Shown: positions 16,193 through 25,750, counted from the first letter of the stretch. The stretch: 35,698 bases of DNA from an uncultured SAR86 cluster bacterium (GCA_902517425.1 CABYCI010000008.1:1-35698); one strand, 5' to 3'. The notes: generated by a model not told the origin, from the sequence alone. Numbers and translations are program-made.

Positions 16193-17652
16193 CATATTTT
16201 ATTCTAATTACTCTTATTGGTTGTCAACAGATTGAAATAACCGAGAGTTATGACGAAAATCAGATAGAAGTATCCTCTTTGGATTCTGAAGAATTGGTTA
16301 CTCAGGATCTTGTAATTCCAAGTAAAAATATTTGGGAGTATATCTTTACTAATAATCCTATAAATAATAGTGAAATTATTAATGAGCAAATTCTTTTCTA
16401 TATGAATATGCATCTAAAAGATATTGATAAATTTAAGGAGTATCTCAATGATTCCTATTATTTTATGTATTTTGTAATTGAGGAACTGGAAAAAGAAAAA
16501 CTTCCTCTTGAACTTTCACTGATACCTTATATAGAAAGTAATTATGATCCCTTCTCAATCTCATCCTCTGGAGCAGTTGGTATGTGGCAATTTATGCCGA
16601 GAACTGGAAGACTGTATGAGCTTAATAGGACTTGGTGGAATGAAGACAGACATGATCCATATAGATCTTCGCAAGCTGCTGTCGGCTATTTAAAATATTT
16701 ATATGATAGGTTTGATCAAGATATTTATTTGACACTAGCTGCCTATAACGCTGGACCAACATTATTAGATAGAAGAATAAATCAAAATAAAAGACGAGGC
16801 CTTGAAACAGATTTTTGGTCACTGTCATTACCTAATCAAACCAAAGAATATGTGCCAAAATATATAGCATTAAAAGAATTGGTTTTTAATGCAGAAAAAT
16901 ATGAACTTATACTTCCAGATATACCAAATAGTCCTGTTGTAAAACAAATCAACATTCCTGGTCAAGTTGAAATAATAACGTTGAGTGAATTCTTAGATAT
17001 CAAGCCAGAACTTTTATACAAACTAAATGCTGGTTATACAAAATGGGCCTCCGCACCAAAAGATGAAAGCATCTTTTATATTCCAGTTGATAAATATTAT
17101 CTTTTTGAAAGTAGAGGGAATCCTTTTCAAGATTCTAATCAAATAAATTGGATATCACATGTTGTTGAGTCAGGCGATAGCCTTTGGGCACTAGCATTAA
17201 AATACGATACAGAAGTTCAAATTATTGAACAGATAAACTTTCTTAATAATGATCTACTAACTATTGGTTTAACTTTATTAATACCTTTGAGTAAAACTCC
17301 TACAAACAATTTTATTCCATATGAAATGCATATAGTTTCAGAGGGGGACACTTTATGGGATATTGCAAATACATATAATCTTCAAGTTTCTGATCTTGCA
17401 AAAATGAACTCAATTGATGAAAGGTCATATTTGCAATTAGGGCAACAGTTAACAATTGGAAATAAAAATATTCATAGAAATATAGAATCAAAGAAAAGAA
17501 CAATTCTTTATTCTATAAAGCAAGGTGACAGCTTATATAAAATTTCAGAGCTTTTTGATGTAACGATTAAAAGTATTGAAGAAATTAATGATTTTAAAGA
17601 TGAACCATTAATGCCTGGTCAGATTATTAAGATAGCTATAAGAGCTTTTTAA
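16174..17652 (+). CDS. mltD: Membrane-bound lytic murein transglycosylase D
   Basis: A lipoprotein that cleaves peptidoglycan glycan strands with formation of 1,6-anhydro ends. The 492 residues begin with a lipoprotein signal whose box LIGC places the lipidated cysteine at 17. The SLT catalytic domain spans about 100-240, with Glu121 in IPYIESNYDPFSISSSGAVG, MWQFMPRTG, and AAYNAGP. Three LysM repeats follow, at about 329-371, 386-428 and 446-488, each with a GDS/TLW or GDSLY core; E. coli MltD is usually described with two. The start overlaps the gloB 3' end by 19 bp, with only a weak purine tract upstream, so translation probably depends on gloB. The stop codon shares TTAA with that of the convergent oppC. 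Confidence 0.94.
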   Translation: MERQLLTYFILITLIGCQQIEITESYDENQIEVSSLDSEELVTQDLVIPSKNIWEYIFTNNPINNSEIINEQILFYMNMHLKDIDKFKEYLNDSYYFMYFVIEELEKEKLPLELSLIPYIESNYDPFSISSSGAVGMWQFMPRTGRLYELNRTWWNEDRHDPYRSSQAAVGYLKYLYDRFDQDIYLTLAAYNAGPTLLDRRINQNKRRGLETDFWSLSLPNQTKEYVPKYIALKELVFNAEKYELILPDIPNSPVVKQINIPGQVEIITLSEFLDIKPELLYKLNAGYTKWASAPKDESIFYIPVDKYYLFESRGNPFQDSNQINWISHVVESGDSLWALALKYDTEVQIIEQINFLNNDLLTIGLTLLIPLSKTPTNNFIPYEMHIVSEGDTLWDIANTYNLQVSDLAKMNSIDERSYLQLGQQLTIGNKNIHRNIESKKRTILYSIKQGDSLYKISELFDVTIKSIEEINDFKDEPLMPGQIIKIAIRAF

Positions 17653-18500
17653 TTATCCGTGGTTTTTGGATCTAGTGCATCTCTTAGACCATCTCCAAAA
17701 AAATTTAATGCAAATAAAGTTATAGTAAAAGTTATTCCTGGATAGATAAGCAGCCATCCAAATTCTTCCATAGATTCAACTCCATCCTTAATTAAAGTAC
17801 CCCAGCTACTCATTGGTGGTTGAATTCCAAGACCTAGAAAACTTAGAAATCCCTCCAACAACATTACTTGAGGAATTGTAAGAGTTGCATATACAGCAAT
17901 TGGTCCTAATATATTTGGAAGAAGGTGCCTTCTGAACATAGATAAGTTTGAAACTCCCATGGCCTTAGCAGCAAGAACAAATTCTTGATTTTTCAATCCA
18001 ATAACTTGTCCTCTTACAATCCTGGCCATTGTTAACCATTCAACAGCACCTATTGCACCAAATAGAAGCCAAAGATTTCTTCCAAAGATAACCATAAGCA
18101 AAATTATAAAAATAATGAAAGGTAGTCCATATAAAACATCAACTATCCTCATCATTACAGAATCAACTCTTCCACCAGCATAACCAGCAATAATCCCCCA
18201 TGAAACTCCAATTACTAATGCCACTCCTGTTGCCACAAAACCGACAAGTAGAGAAATTCTTGCACCATATAAAATTCTACTAAGGAGATCCCTTCCTAAT
18301 ACATCTGTGCCCAAAAGATGATCTGAGGAAGGAGGGCTAGCTCCTAAATTTAAATCTTGATATGAATATGAATATGGAGCAATCCATGGCGCCAAAGCAG
18401 CTGAGACAATTAATAAAATGAGAATAAGCCCGCCAAACATTGCAGCTTTATTTCTAGTTAATCTATATATCGCATCTGACCAAAGAGAATTATTTTTCAT
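17649..18500 (-). CDS. oppC: Peptide ABC transporter permease (OppC/DppC type)
   Basis: The second inner-membrane permease of a peptide-type ABC importer, 283 residues. It has the OppC N-terminal extension with one helix (about 22-40) and a periplasmic HLLGTDVLGRDLLSR signature (61-75). The permease domain's ATPase-contact (EAA) loop is EFVLAAKAMGVSNLSMFRRH (about 173-192). Its start overlaps the oppB stop by 4 bp. Its stop overlaps the convergent mltD stop by 4 bp, so no ATPase genes follow on this strand. The family (OppC/DppC/NikC/SapC-like) is sure; peptides as substrate rest on the neighbouring OppA-like binding protein. Confidence 0.92.
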   Translation of the reverse strand: MKNNSLWSDAIYRLTRNKAAMFGGLILILLIVSAALAPWIAPYSYSYQDLNLGASPPSSDHLLGTDVLGRDLLSRILYGARISLLVGFVATGVALVIGVSWGIIAGYAGGRVDSVMMRIVDVLYGLPFIIFIILLMVIFGRNLWLLFGAIGAVEWLTMARIVRGQVIGLKNQEFVLAAKAMGVSNLSMFRRHLLPNILGPIAVYATLTIPQVMLLEGFLSFLGLGIQPPMSSWGTLIKDGVESMEEFGWLLIYPGITFTITLFALNFFGDGLRDALDPKTTDN

Positions 18501-19420
18501 GATGCATCTCTTGATCTAGGATTTAGCCATAGTGCTGCGAGATCTGATAATAAATTAAAGAAAACAATCATTGCAGAAAAAAAGATTGTTGTTCCCAGAA
18601 TCATTGTGTAATCTCGATTAAATGCTGCCTCAACATAGAATCTTCCTAAACCAGGAATTTGAAAGATTGTTTCAACTACAAACGAGCCTGCCAACAAGCC
18701 AGCTATTGCTGGCCCTAAAAAAGAAACTACAGGTATTAATCCACCTTGCATGGCGTGTTTTACAACCACCATTCGTTCAGTTAAACCTTTAGCTCTTGCT
18801 GTTCTTATGAAGTCTTGATTGAGTACTTCTAACATACCGCCTCTACTTAGTCTTGCAATATATGCTGCATAAGCAAAACCTAGTGTTAAGGACGGTAAAA
18901 TTTTATCGCCAGGTAATTGACCCCACCCTGATACAGGAAGAATTTCAAGATTAATCCCAAAAATTAATACCAATAATGGTCCCATTAAAAAAGTAGGTAC
19001 ACATATTCCAATCATGGCAATTGCCATTGGAATAAAATCTAAAAATGTATTTCTTTTTAATGCAGCTAAGACACCAGAGAAAACTCCCATCAATAATGCA
19101 ATTAAAATTGCATAGAATGCTAGTTCAAAAGTAACTGGTAACCCAGTAGTTATCATTTCTGCTACAGATCTTCCTGGAAATCTAAAGGATGGGCCTAGGT
19201 CGCCTCTAAGCAACCCTGACATATAATCCAGATATTGCTCCCAATTAGAAGCATCTAAGTTATATGCTTCATTTAAATTTTTAAGGACTTGGGGTGATAC
19301 TGCTCTGTCTGCATCAAATGGCCCACCAGGAGCTAGTTTAATTAAAAAAAAAGTGATACTAGCAACAGCAAATAATACTGGAATCGCTAAGATAATTCTT
19401 TTAAAGAAAATAGCTATCAT
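18497..19420 (-). CDS. oppB: Peptide ABC transporter permease (OppB/DppB type)
   Basis: The first permease subunit, 307 residues, with the N-terminal helix of the OppB branch (IILAIPVLFAVASITFFLIKL) followed by APGGPFDADR. The periplasmic segment LGPSFRFPGRSVAEMI (75-90) and the EAA loop NQDFIRTARAKGLTERMVVV (201-220) are typical. It starts 6 nt after the oppA stop and overlaps oppC by 4 bp, so A, B and C are one unit. It needs two OppD/OppF-type ATPases, which are not in this window. Confidence 0.93.
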   Translation of the reverse strand: MIAIFFKRIILAIPVLFAVASITFFLIKLAPGGPFDADRAVSPQVLKNLNEAYNLDASNWEQYLDYMSGLLRGDLGPSFRFPGRSVAEMITTGLPVTFELAFYAILIALLMGVFSGVLAALKRNTFLDFIPMAIAMIGICVPTFLMGPLLVLIFGINLEILPVSGWGQLPGDKILPSLTLGFAYAAYIARLSRGGMLEVLNQDFIRTARAKGLTERMVVVKHAMQGGLIPVVSFLGPAIAGLLAGSFVVETIFQIPGLGRFYVEAAFNRDYTMILGTTIFFSAMIVFFNLLSDLAALWLNPRSRDAS

Positions 19421-19426
19421 TAAGTT

Positions 19427-21037
19427 TTAATCTCTTTCTAAAGAAATAAATTTTGGATGATGGTGATCAAGAATATGAGGATTGTAGCCTTTAACATCAG
19501 CAGATAGCTGATATGCCCTAACGTATGTATAAAGAGGAATGATTGGCATATTATCAATAAGAATTGATTCAGCTTCCATTAATAGTTTATATCTTTCTTC
19601 TTGATTATTTGTAGAGTTAGCTTTTTGTACTATTGCATCAAACTCTGGATCTTCCCATCCAGTTTTGTTATTTCCTCTGTTGGGACGCATTAAGTCAAGA
19701 AAGGTATTTGGATCCTCATAATCCCCTATCCATCCAGCTCTTGAAACTTGAAAGTCACCAACCATTTCTCTACTTAAATAAACTTTCCAATCTTGGTTAA
19801 CAAGCTCAACTTCTATTCCAAGATTTTGCTGCCACATCTGTTGAATTGCCAATGCTATCTTACGATGATCTTCATTGGTATTGAACAAAATCTCCAGCTT
19901 AGGAAAAGGATTTGAATCTGAATACCCAGCTTCAAGCATAAGTTGTTTTGCAAGCTTTGGATCAAAAGGAATTTCCGTATCAGGATAATATCCATTTGAT
20001 CCGGGAGGTGTAAATGAGTATGCGGGCAATTGTCCACATTTCGTTACCTTTTCAACTATAGCTTTTCTATCAATTGTATAGGCCAACGCCTTTCTCACTT
20101 TTACATCATTTAAGTAAGGATTGTTTGTATTTAGTCTGTAAAAATATTGGCCCATATATGGATCAATTCTAAGATCAGGATTCTTTTCTTCAATATATAT
20201 TGGGCATTTTTGTGAAGGTAAGGTTGAAGTTAAATGAAGTTGACCTGCTCTGAACATTCTATCCTCTGTCATGACATTTGAAACTGGATAAAAATGCATT
20301 TCATTTAATTTAACTTTTGAAGCATCCCAATAATGCGGATTTTTTTCAACAACAATTTTATTATTTAGTTCCCATGTCTTTAGCTGAAATGGTCCATTGC
20401 ATACGAAATTTCCTGGTCTTGTCCACTGACCATTTCTATCATCAATCGTTCCATGTTTTAAAACAGTTTCCTTATGAACTGGCCAAGTACTGTAGTGACT
20501 TAGCAGACCTAGAAAAAAAGGTGTCGGAGTTTTTAGATTTACTTTTAAAGTATGATCGTCAATAGCTTTTACACCAACTTCATCAAAATTATTAGTTTGG
20601 CCAGTATGGTATTCTTCGGCGCCTTCCAAATAGTAGAGCATATCAGGATATTGTGAGCCTAGACTTGCAGTAAGAATTCTCATCCAAGACCAGACAAAAT
20701 CGTCAGCAGTCATAACTTCACCATTTGACCACCTAGCATTTTTGTTTAAATTAAAAATATATTCTTTACCATCATCACTTATTGTCCATGACTCAGCAAC
20801 ACCTGGTAAGTTTCCTTCGCCATAAGGATTAGCTATGGTTAACCCTTCACATAAAGCAATTAAAATATGATGTTCTGGGACACCTGTAACGACATGAGGG
20901 TCAATCCCTTGTGGTTCGGACCCATTTCCAAAATGAAAGACACCCGATTCAATAGCGGAATCTACTGGTGATACACTTTTTGAACAACCATAAAACAAAA
21001 TAAATATTAGCGGAAATATAATTAATTTTTTAAACAT
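19427..21037 (-). CDS. oppA: Oligopeptide-binding lipoprotein (OppA type)
   Basis: The extracytoplasmic binding protein (SBP_bac_5 family) of the peptide importer, 536 residues, the usual size. The lipobox FYGC gives a lipidated Cys18, so it is tethered to the membrane. FHFGNGSEPQGIDPHVVTG, then GVAESWTISDDGKEYIFNL and ARWSNGEVMTADDFVWSW follow the OppA pattern, as do VRKALAYTIDRKAIVEKV and the C-terminal DNMPIIPLYTYVRAYQ. An AAGGA Shine-Dalgarno lies about 6 nt before the ATG. The gene begins 11 nt after the ppiD stop on the same strand, so at least part of its transcription should come through ppiD. A murein-tripeptide variant cannot be excluded. Confidence 0.94.
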   Translation of the reverse strand: MFKKLIIFPLIFILFYGCSKSVSPVDSAIESGVFHFGNGSEPQGIDPHVVTGVPEHHILIALCEGLTIANPYGEGNLPGVAESWTISDDGKEYIFNLNKNARWSNGEVMTADDFVWSWMRILTASLGSQYPDMLYYLEGAEEYHTGQTNNFDEVGVKAIDDHTLKVNLKTPTPFFLGLLSHYSTWPVHKETVLKHGTIDDRNGQWTRPGNFVCNGPFQLKTWELNNKIVVEKNPHYWDASKVKLNEMHFYPVSNVMTEDRMFRAGQLHLTSTLPSQKCPIYIEEKNPDLRIDPYMGQYFYRLNTNNPYLNDVKVRKALAYTIDRKAIVEKVTKCGQLPAYSFTPPGSNGYYPDTEIPFDPKLAKQLMLEAGYSDSNPFPKLEILFNTNEDHRKIALAIQQMWQQNLGIEVELVNQDWKVYLSREMVGDFQVSRAGWIGDYEDPNTFLDLMRPNRGNNKTGWEDPEFDAIVQKANSTNNQEERYKLLMEAESILIDNMPIIPLYTYVRAYQLSADVKGYNPHILDHHHPKFISLERD

Positions 21038-21048
21038 AGGTTTCCTTT

Positions 21049-22923
21049 TTAAAATATAAGATTATTTAAATTAACTCTCGCCGATTCAAAAACATCATTA
21101 TTGATTATTTCTGACATTTTTGATGCCAATCTATCTTGACCAAAAGAATTGTATTCCTCTATTACTGAATTAATTTCATCTTCAGTCAGTTGATTGAAGC
21201 TGTTTATTTCAACAATATACTTATCACCATTATTAGCATTCATATTAATCGTATCACCAGACATGCTGTTAAATATTTCAACCAATATCTCCTGAGGCAG
21301 AAGAGATGAATATCTTTTTACATCTACAAAAGTATCCTCTGTAATATAGCTGTAAGCTCCTATGAAGGCATTCTGATCATCGCTGCTTTCTATTGAAGAT
21401 AGCTCATTATCCATTAGTGCAAGTTTTTCGATTGCTTTGGTTTCAGAAAGTAAATCGGCAACATCTTCTGCAACTATTTCAAATGGTTGTATTGCGGGCT
21501 CGATAATTGATGTTACAGCTAGAACTATTACTTTATCACCTAACTCAATTGCATAAGGCTCATTAACTGATGAATCCATTGAAAATATATAATCTTTAAT
21601 TTCAATGTTAGGTATAAAGAAGTCAAAATTAGACTCCGTGAATGAACCGCCTTCAGAAATATCTTTTGTTATATTTTCAGCAATTTCCTCAATAGAGCTA
21701 TTATCTAAAATCATATCCTCCAAAGAATTGAAATCATCGTTCATCAAAGCCAAAGATTCTGTTTCAATTAATTCATTTTTTACATCGTTTTTAATTTGTT
21801 CTTCAGATACTGGTTCTAGTATGTTTATTTCTGTAACTTTTAATATATGAAAAGTATCTTCTAATTCAATAATGTTACTGAATTCATTTAAATCAAGATT
21901 TTGTATGCCTGCTTCAAATTCTTCAGGAAAAATATCACTATCAAAATAATCAAGATCACCACCATTATCTTTAGTAATAAAATCTTCACTATACAAACCA
22001 GCAACTTCTACAAAGTCATTCCCATCAATGAGAAGCTTTTCAACTTCACTTATTTTATCAAAGGCGAGTTCGGAAGAATCATAATTATTTTTATCTATCA
22101 TGATGTGAGAGATTCTTGTCTGAGCACTGCTATCAAATCTTGATAAATAATCCTGATATGAACTGTCTAAAAATCCTTCTGGAATTTTTACATTTTCTTT
22201 GTATTCAGACTGATCTAGTAGAATATATTTAAAACCTCTTTCTTCTTGAGAAAAAAATAAAATTTGGTTGTTGTCATAATAATCAATAAGTTCTGATGAT
22301 GTATTAACAATTTGACCTTTTAGGCCCTCATAACTAATTTTTATAAAATTAATATCTGACGTTTTCTCTAACAAAGAAGCAAGTTCAAAGATTTCATTTT
22401 GAGTTGCAAAATTAATTCCACTTAAAGAGCTTCTGTATAATTCTGAAGCTAATAGACTTGTCATAAGCTCAATATAACTTTCCTTGGTGTAACCATTGGA
22501 GTTCACTTGAGCTTCATAAACATTTTCATCGAACATACCATCAATTTGAAATTGGGGATTTTGAACGATTCCTTTTTTCGCGTCGGTAACAGTATTGTCA
22601 TTAAAAAATCCTAGCGACCTTGCGCCAGCTTGAAGAACTTTTTGTACTATTAATTCTTGTTTAATAGATTCAGACCTAACATCCTCATCAAGCATATCAA
22701 AATCAAACTCTTCTCCATAAACGCTTTGAAATCTTTGAACGGCAGTATTAGATGCTAGTTGTAAATCGGCTTCGGTAACATCTTCACCATTGATACTCCC
22801 AAAAGATCCGCCAAATGCACCTGTCAACGACCCTGTACCTAAAAAAACAAAAGGAAGAGCGCACACCAATACTATAAAAATAAGTCTGGGGCCGGTAAGA
22901 AAATTTCTGAGTGATTCCATCAT
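21049..22923 (-). CDS. ppiD: Periplasmic chaperone PpiD (parvulin-type)
   Basis: An inner-membrane-anchored periplasmic chaperone near the Sec translocon that helps exported proteins fold. The 624 residues match the family. There is a short cytoplasmic start (MMESLRNFLTGP), one transmembrane helix (RLIFIVLVCALPFVFLGT), a SurA-N-like region with SINGEDVTEADLQLA, and a single parvulin domain at about 268-370 (ISHIMID ... GGDLDYFDSD ... HILKVTEI). The family's parvulin domain usually has little isomerase activity. The order hupB-ppiD after lon is the E. coli order. A TATAAT lies 9 nt before the first ATG and there is no Shine-Dalgarno, so the start may be leaderless; the second Met codon is an alternative start. 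oppABC follows after 11 nt. Confidence 0.92.
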   Translation of the reverse strand: MMESLRNFLTGPRLIFIVLVCALPFVFLGTGSLTGAFGGSFGSINGEDVTEADLQLASNTAVQRFQSVYGEEFDFDMLDEDVRSESIKQELIVQKVLQAGARSLGFFNDNTVTDAKKGIVQNPQFQIDGMFDENVYEAQVNSNGYTKESYIELMTSLLASELYRSSLSGINFATQNEIFELASLLEKTSDINFIKISYEGLKGQIVNTSSELIDYYDNNQILFFSQEERGFKYILLDQSEYKENVKIPEGFLDSSYQDYLSRFDSSAQTRISHIMIDKNNYDSSELAFDKISEVEKLLIDGNDFVEVAGLYSEDFITKDNGGDLDYFDSDIFPEEFEAGIQNLDLNEFSNIIELEDTFHILKVTEINILEPVSEEQIKNDVKNELIETESLALMNDDFNSLEDMILDNSSIEEIAENITKDISEGGSFTESNFDFFIPNIEIKDYIFSMDSSVNEPYAIELGDKVIVLAVTSIIEPAIQPFEIVAEDVADLLSETKAIEKLALMDNELSSIESSDDQNAFIGAYSYITEDTFVDVKRYSSLLPQEILVEIFNSMSGDTINMNANNGDKYIVEINSFNQLTEDEINSVIEEYNSFGQDRLASKMSEIINNDVFESARVNLNNLIF

Positions 22924-22932
22924 AGTGGCGAT

Positions 22933-22961
22933 ATTATAGAATAAAAAAAAGGGTGCGTAAG
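22933..22961 (-). promoter_or_regulatory. Possible promoter for ppiD (and opp)
   Basis: A perfect TATAAT (22933-22938, minus strand) lies 17 bp from CTTACG (22956-22961, three of six consensus bases). The -35 box sits inside the hairpin of the hupB terminator, so the two signals share DNA. The -10 box ends 9 nt before the first ppiD ATG. Confidence 0.45.
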
Positions 22962-22970
22962 CACCCTTTT
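22943..22970 (-). terminator. Intrinsic terminator after hupB
   Basis: AAAAGGGTGC pairs with GCACCCTTTT around a GTAA loop (22947-22970), followed on the minus strand by an eight-T tract (A-run 22943-22950). It starts about 15 nt after the hupB stop. Confidence 0.88.
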
Positions 22971-22985
22971 TAAAGTTATGAATTC

Positions 22986-23264
22986 TTAACTGTTTTTAAC
23001 AGTATCTTTAAGACCTTTACCAGCTTTGAAACCTGGAACTTTTGAAGCTGGAATGTGCATAGCAGCACCAGTTTGAGGGTTTCTACCTTCTCTAGCAGCT
23101 CTATGTCTTACTGAGAATGTTCCAAAACCAACTAAAGCAACTGGATCACCTTTACCCAAGGCACCTGAAATTCCATCTAAAACTGCATCAACAGCTCGGC
23201 CTGCTTCAGCTTTTGACATATCAGCGCTTCCTGCAACTGCATCAACTAAATCTGATTTATTCAT
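22986..23264 (-). CDS. hupB: DNA-binding protein HU
   Basis: A small nucleoid protein that bends and compacts DNA as a dimer. The 92 residues have the standard helical start ([11 protein letters not shown]), the [25 protein letters not shown] core and an arm with [18 protein letters not shown] strong GAGGAG Shine-Dalgarno lies 9 nt before the ATG. It has its own promoter and terminator, matching the high output expected of HU. It sits between lon and ppiD, as hupB does in E. coli, hence the symbol. Confidence 0.96.
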   Translation of the reverse strand: MNKSDLVDAVAGSADMSKAEAGRAVDAVLDGISGALGKGDPVALVGFGTFSVRHRAAREGRNPQTGAAMHIPASKVPGFKAGKGLKDTVKNS

Positions 23265-23309
23265 ATTTAAATACTCCTCTGTGATAATTTATTTAATAAA
23301 TACCCCTCT

Positions 23310-23338
23310 ATCAAAAGCTTTTTAGTGTTAAAAGTCAA
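23310..23338 (-). promoter_or_regulatory. Sigma-70-type promoter for hupB
   Basis: On the minus strand TTGACT (23333-23338, five of six consensus bases) and TTTGAT (23310-23315, four of six) are 17 bp apart. It lies between the lon stop and the hupB Shine-Dalgarno and gives a leader of roughly 40 nt. Confidence 0.65.
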
Positions 23339-23353
23339 GTAAATAAAGGGTTT

Positions 23354-25750
23354 TTAGTGAGTTTGCTTATTTTCAGATTTTGGAGAATTTTTAGTTTTCT
23401 GAGTCTTGATTTTTTTTGATGCTGGTGCTGGTTCCTCAACAAGCGCCGACGAAATTACTTCATCAATCCACTCAACTGGAATGATATTTAAAGATTTAGT
23501 AATTTGATCTGGAATTTCTTGAAGATCTGGTTCATTCTCTTTAGGTATGATCACATTTTTTATGCCGCCTCTTTTGGCAGCAAGCAGTTTTTCTTTTAGT
23601 CCACCAATTTTTAATATTTGTCCTCTAAGAGTAATTTCTCCAGTCATAGCAGTATCTGCTCTAACAGGAATACCTGTAAAGACAGATATTAAAGAGATAG
23701 CCATTGCTCCGCCGGCGCTAGGGCCATCTTTTGGAGTTGCACCCTCTGGAACATGAATATGTACGTCATATTTTTCGTAGAAATTGGGGTTAATGCCTAA
23801 AGTTTCTGCTCTTGATCTAACTACGGTCAATGCAGCTTGAATTGATTCTTGCATTACATCACCCAAGGAACCAGTTTTTATTACTCTTCCTTTTCCATCA
23901 ATATGAGAGGCTTCAATAGTTAATAACTCGCCACCAACCTCTGTCCAGGCGAGTCCTGTTACTTGACCAATTGAATTGTCTTTTTCTGCAATACCATACT
24001 TAAATTTCTTAACACCAGAATATTTTTCAATATTTTTAGTATTAATAGTTGTTGGTGAAGAATCTGCCTTATCTGAAATTAATCTTTCTTTAACAACTTT
24101 TCTTAAGATTTTTGCAATCTGTCTTTCAAGGCCTCTTACGCCAGCCTCTCTTGTGTAATATCTTATCAATGAAAGAATTACATTTTTATTAAATTTAATT
24201 TCTTTTTCTTTCAGGCCATTTCTTTTCATCTGTTTTGGCAGCAAATATTTATCTGCAATATTAACTTTTTCATCTTCGATATAACCTGGAATCCTAATAA
24301 TCTCCATTCTGTCTAGCAACGGTGTTGGAATATTTAAGCTATTTGCTGTACAAACAAACATAACTTCAGATAAGTCATAATCTACTTCAAGATAATGATC
24401 ACTAAATGTATTATTTTGTTCTGGGTCAAGGACCTCTAATAAAGCAGAAGCAGGATCTCCTCTATGATCCATTCCAATTTTATCAATCTCATCAAGTAAA
24501 AATAACGGATTTTTAACACCTACTTTTGTAAGCTTTTGAATAATCTTTCCTGGCATAGATCCTATGTATGTTCTTCTGTGTCCCCTAATTTCTGATTCAT
24601 CCCGTACACCACCAAGCGACATTCTTGCAAATTTTCTGTTTGTAGCTCGAGCAATTGATTCTCCAAGTGAAGTTTTTCCTACTCCAGGAGGACCAACTAA
24701 ACATAGCACTGGAGCCTTCATAGTCTTAACTCTCTTTTGAACGGCTAAATACTCAACAATTCTTTCTTTTACTTCTTCAAGACCATAATGATCTTCTTCA
24801 AGAATATCCATTGATGCTTTGATATCTGATTTAACTTTTGATTTCTTTTTCCAAGGTACATCAACTAAACAATCTAAATATGTTCTAACCACAGATGCTT
24901 CGGCAGATGATGGAGCCATATGTTTAAATTTAGCTAGTTCACTTTTAGCTTTCTTTAAAGCCTCTTTGGTCATTCCAACATCATGAATCTTTCTTTCAAG
25001 GTTTTCTAATTCGTCACCCTCTTCACCAATCTCACCAAGCTCCTTTTGAGCAGCTTTGATTTGCTCGTTAAGATAATACTCTCTTTGAGATTTTTCCATT
25101 TGCTTCTTAACTCTATCTCTAATCTTTTTTTCAACATCTACAACATCAAGCTGAGATTCAATAAAAGTTAAAACCTTTTCTGCTCTACTCTTTAAATCAA
25201 CTATTTCAAGAATTTCTTGTTTCTTTAACGTCTCTATAGGAAGGTGCCCAGTTATCGTGTCAATTAATCTTGATAAATCATCTAATGAATCAACTGTGGA
25301 TACGATTTCAGGAGGAATTCGCTTTGTAATGCCAATGTAATCTTCAAATTTAGCTTTAATTAATCGAACAAGATTTTTTGATTCATTGCTTTTTATTGGA
25401 AGGTCAACAGCTTCTATTACTCTTGCTACAGTATATGTGTCTTTTTCTACGATCTTTTCAATTGCGCATCTTTTATCGCCCTCAACAAGAACCTTCATGG
25501 TTCCATCTGGAAGCTTAATTAGCTGGAGAAGGTTGCTAATTGAAGCAAATTTATGAAGATCATCTATTGATGGATCTTCCAAAGCTGCATCTTTTTGACT
25601 AACTAATACAAGTTTTTTGTTAGAAGACATTGCAACATTTAATGCTTCTACAGATTTTGGACGCCCAACAAATAAGGTAGTTACGATTCCAGGGAAAACA
25701 ACAACATCTCTTAAGGGTATTAGTGGTAGATCAGACTTTATTTCGCTCAT
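23354..25750 (-). CDS. lon: ATP-dependent protease Lon
   Basis: A cytosolic AAA+ serine protease that degrades misfolded and regulatory proteins. The 798 residues have the N-terminal substrate domain (LPLIPLRDVVVFPG), coiled-coil linkers around 200-260, Walker A GPPGVGKTSLGESIA and Walker B LFLLDEIDKIG. The Ser-Lys dyad is Ser678 in PKDGPSAGGA and Lys721 in GGLKEKLLAAKRGG. The last 25 residues form a lysine-rich tail (KKIKTQKTKN) beyond the usual end. The ATG lacks a Shine-Dalgarno. TTGATA and TATAAA sit right before it, the latter only 4 nt away, so translation may start on a leaderless mRNA. It follows clpX after 30 nt, as in E. coli. Confidence 0.97.
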   Translation of the reverse strand: MSEIKSDLPLIPLRDVVVFPGIVTTLFVGRPKSVEALNVAMSSNKKLVLVSQKDAALEDPSIDDLHKFASISNLLQLIKLPDGTMKVLVEGDKRCAIEKIVEKDTYTVARVIEAVDLPIKSNESKNLVRLIKAKFEDYIGITKRIPPEIVSTVDSLDDLSRLIDTITGHLPIETLKKQEILEIVDLKSRAEKVLTFIESQLDVVDVEKKIRDRVKKQMEKSQREYYLNEQIKAAQKELGEIGEEGDELENLERKIHDVGMTKEALKKAKSELAKFKHMAPSSAEASVVRTYLDCLVDVPWKKKSKVKSDIKASMDILEEDHYGLEEVKERIVEYLAVQKRVKTMKAPVLCLVGPPGVGKTSLGESIARATNRKFARMSLGGVRDESEIRGHRRTYIGSMPGKIIQKLTKVGVKNPLFLLDEIDKIGMDHRGDPASALLEVLDPEQNNTFSDHYLEVDYDLSEVMFVCTANSLNIPTPLLDRMEIIRIPGYIEDEKVNIADKYLLPKQMKRNGLKEKEIKFNKNVILSLIRYYTREAGVRGLERQIAKILRKVVKERLISDKADSSPTTINTKNIEKYSGVKKFKYGIAEKDNSIGQVTGLAWTEVGGELLTIEASHIDGKGRVIKTGSLGDVMQESIQAALTVVRSRAETLGINPNFYEKYDVHIHVPEGATPKDGPSAGGAMAISLISVFTGIPVRADTAMTGEITLRGQILKIGGLKEKLLAAKRGGIKNVIIPKENEPDLQEIPDQITKSLNIIPVEWIDEVISSALVEEPAPASKKIKTQKTKNSPKSENKQTH

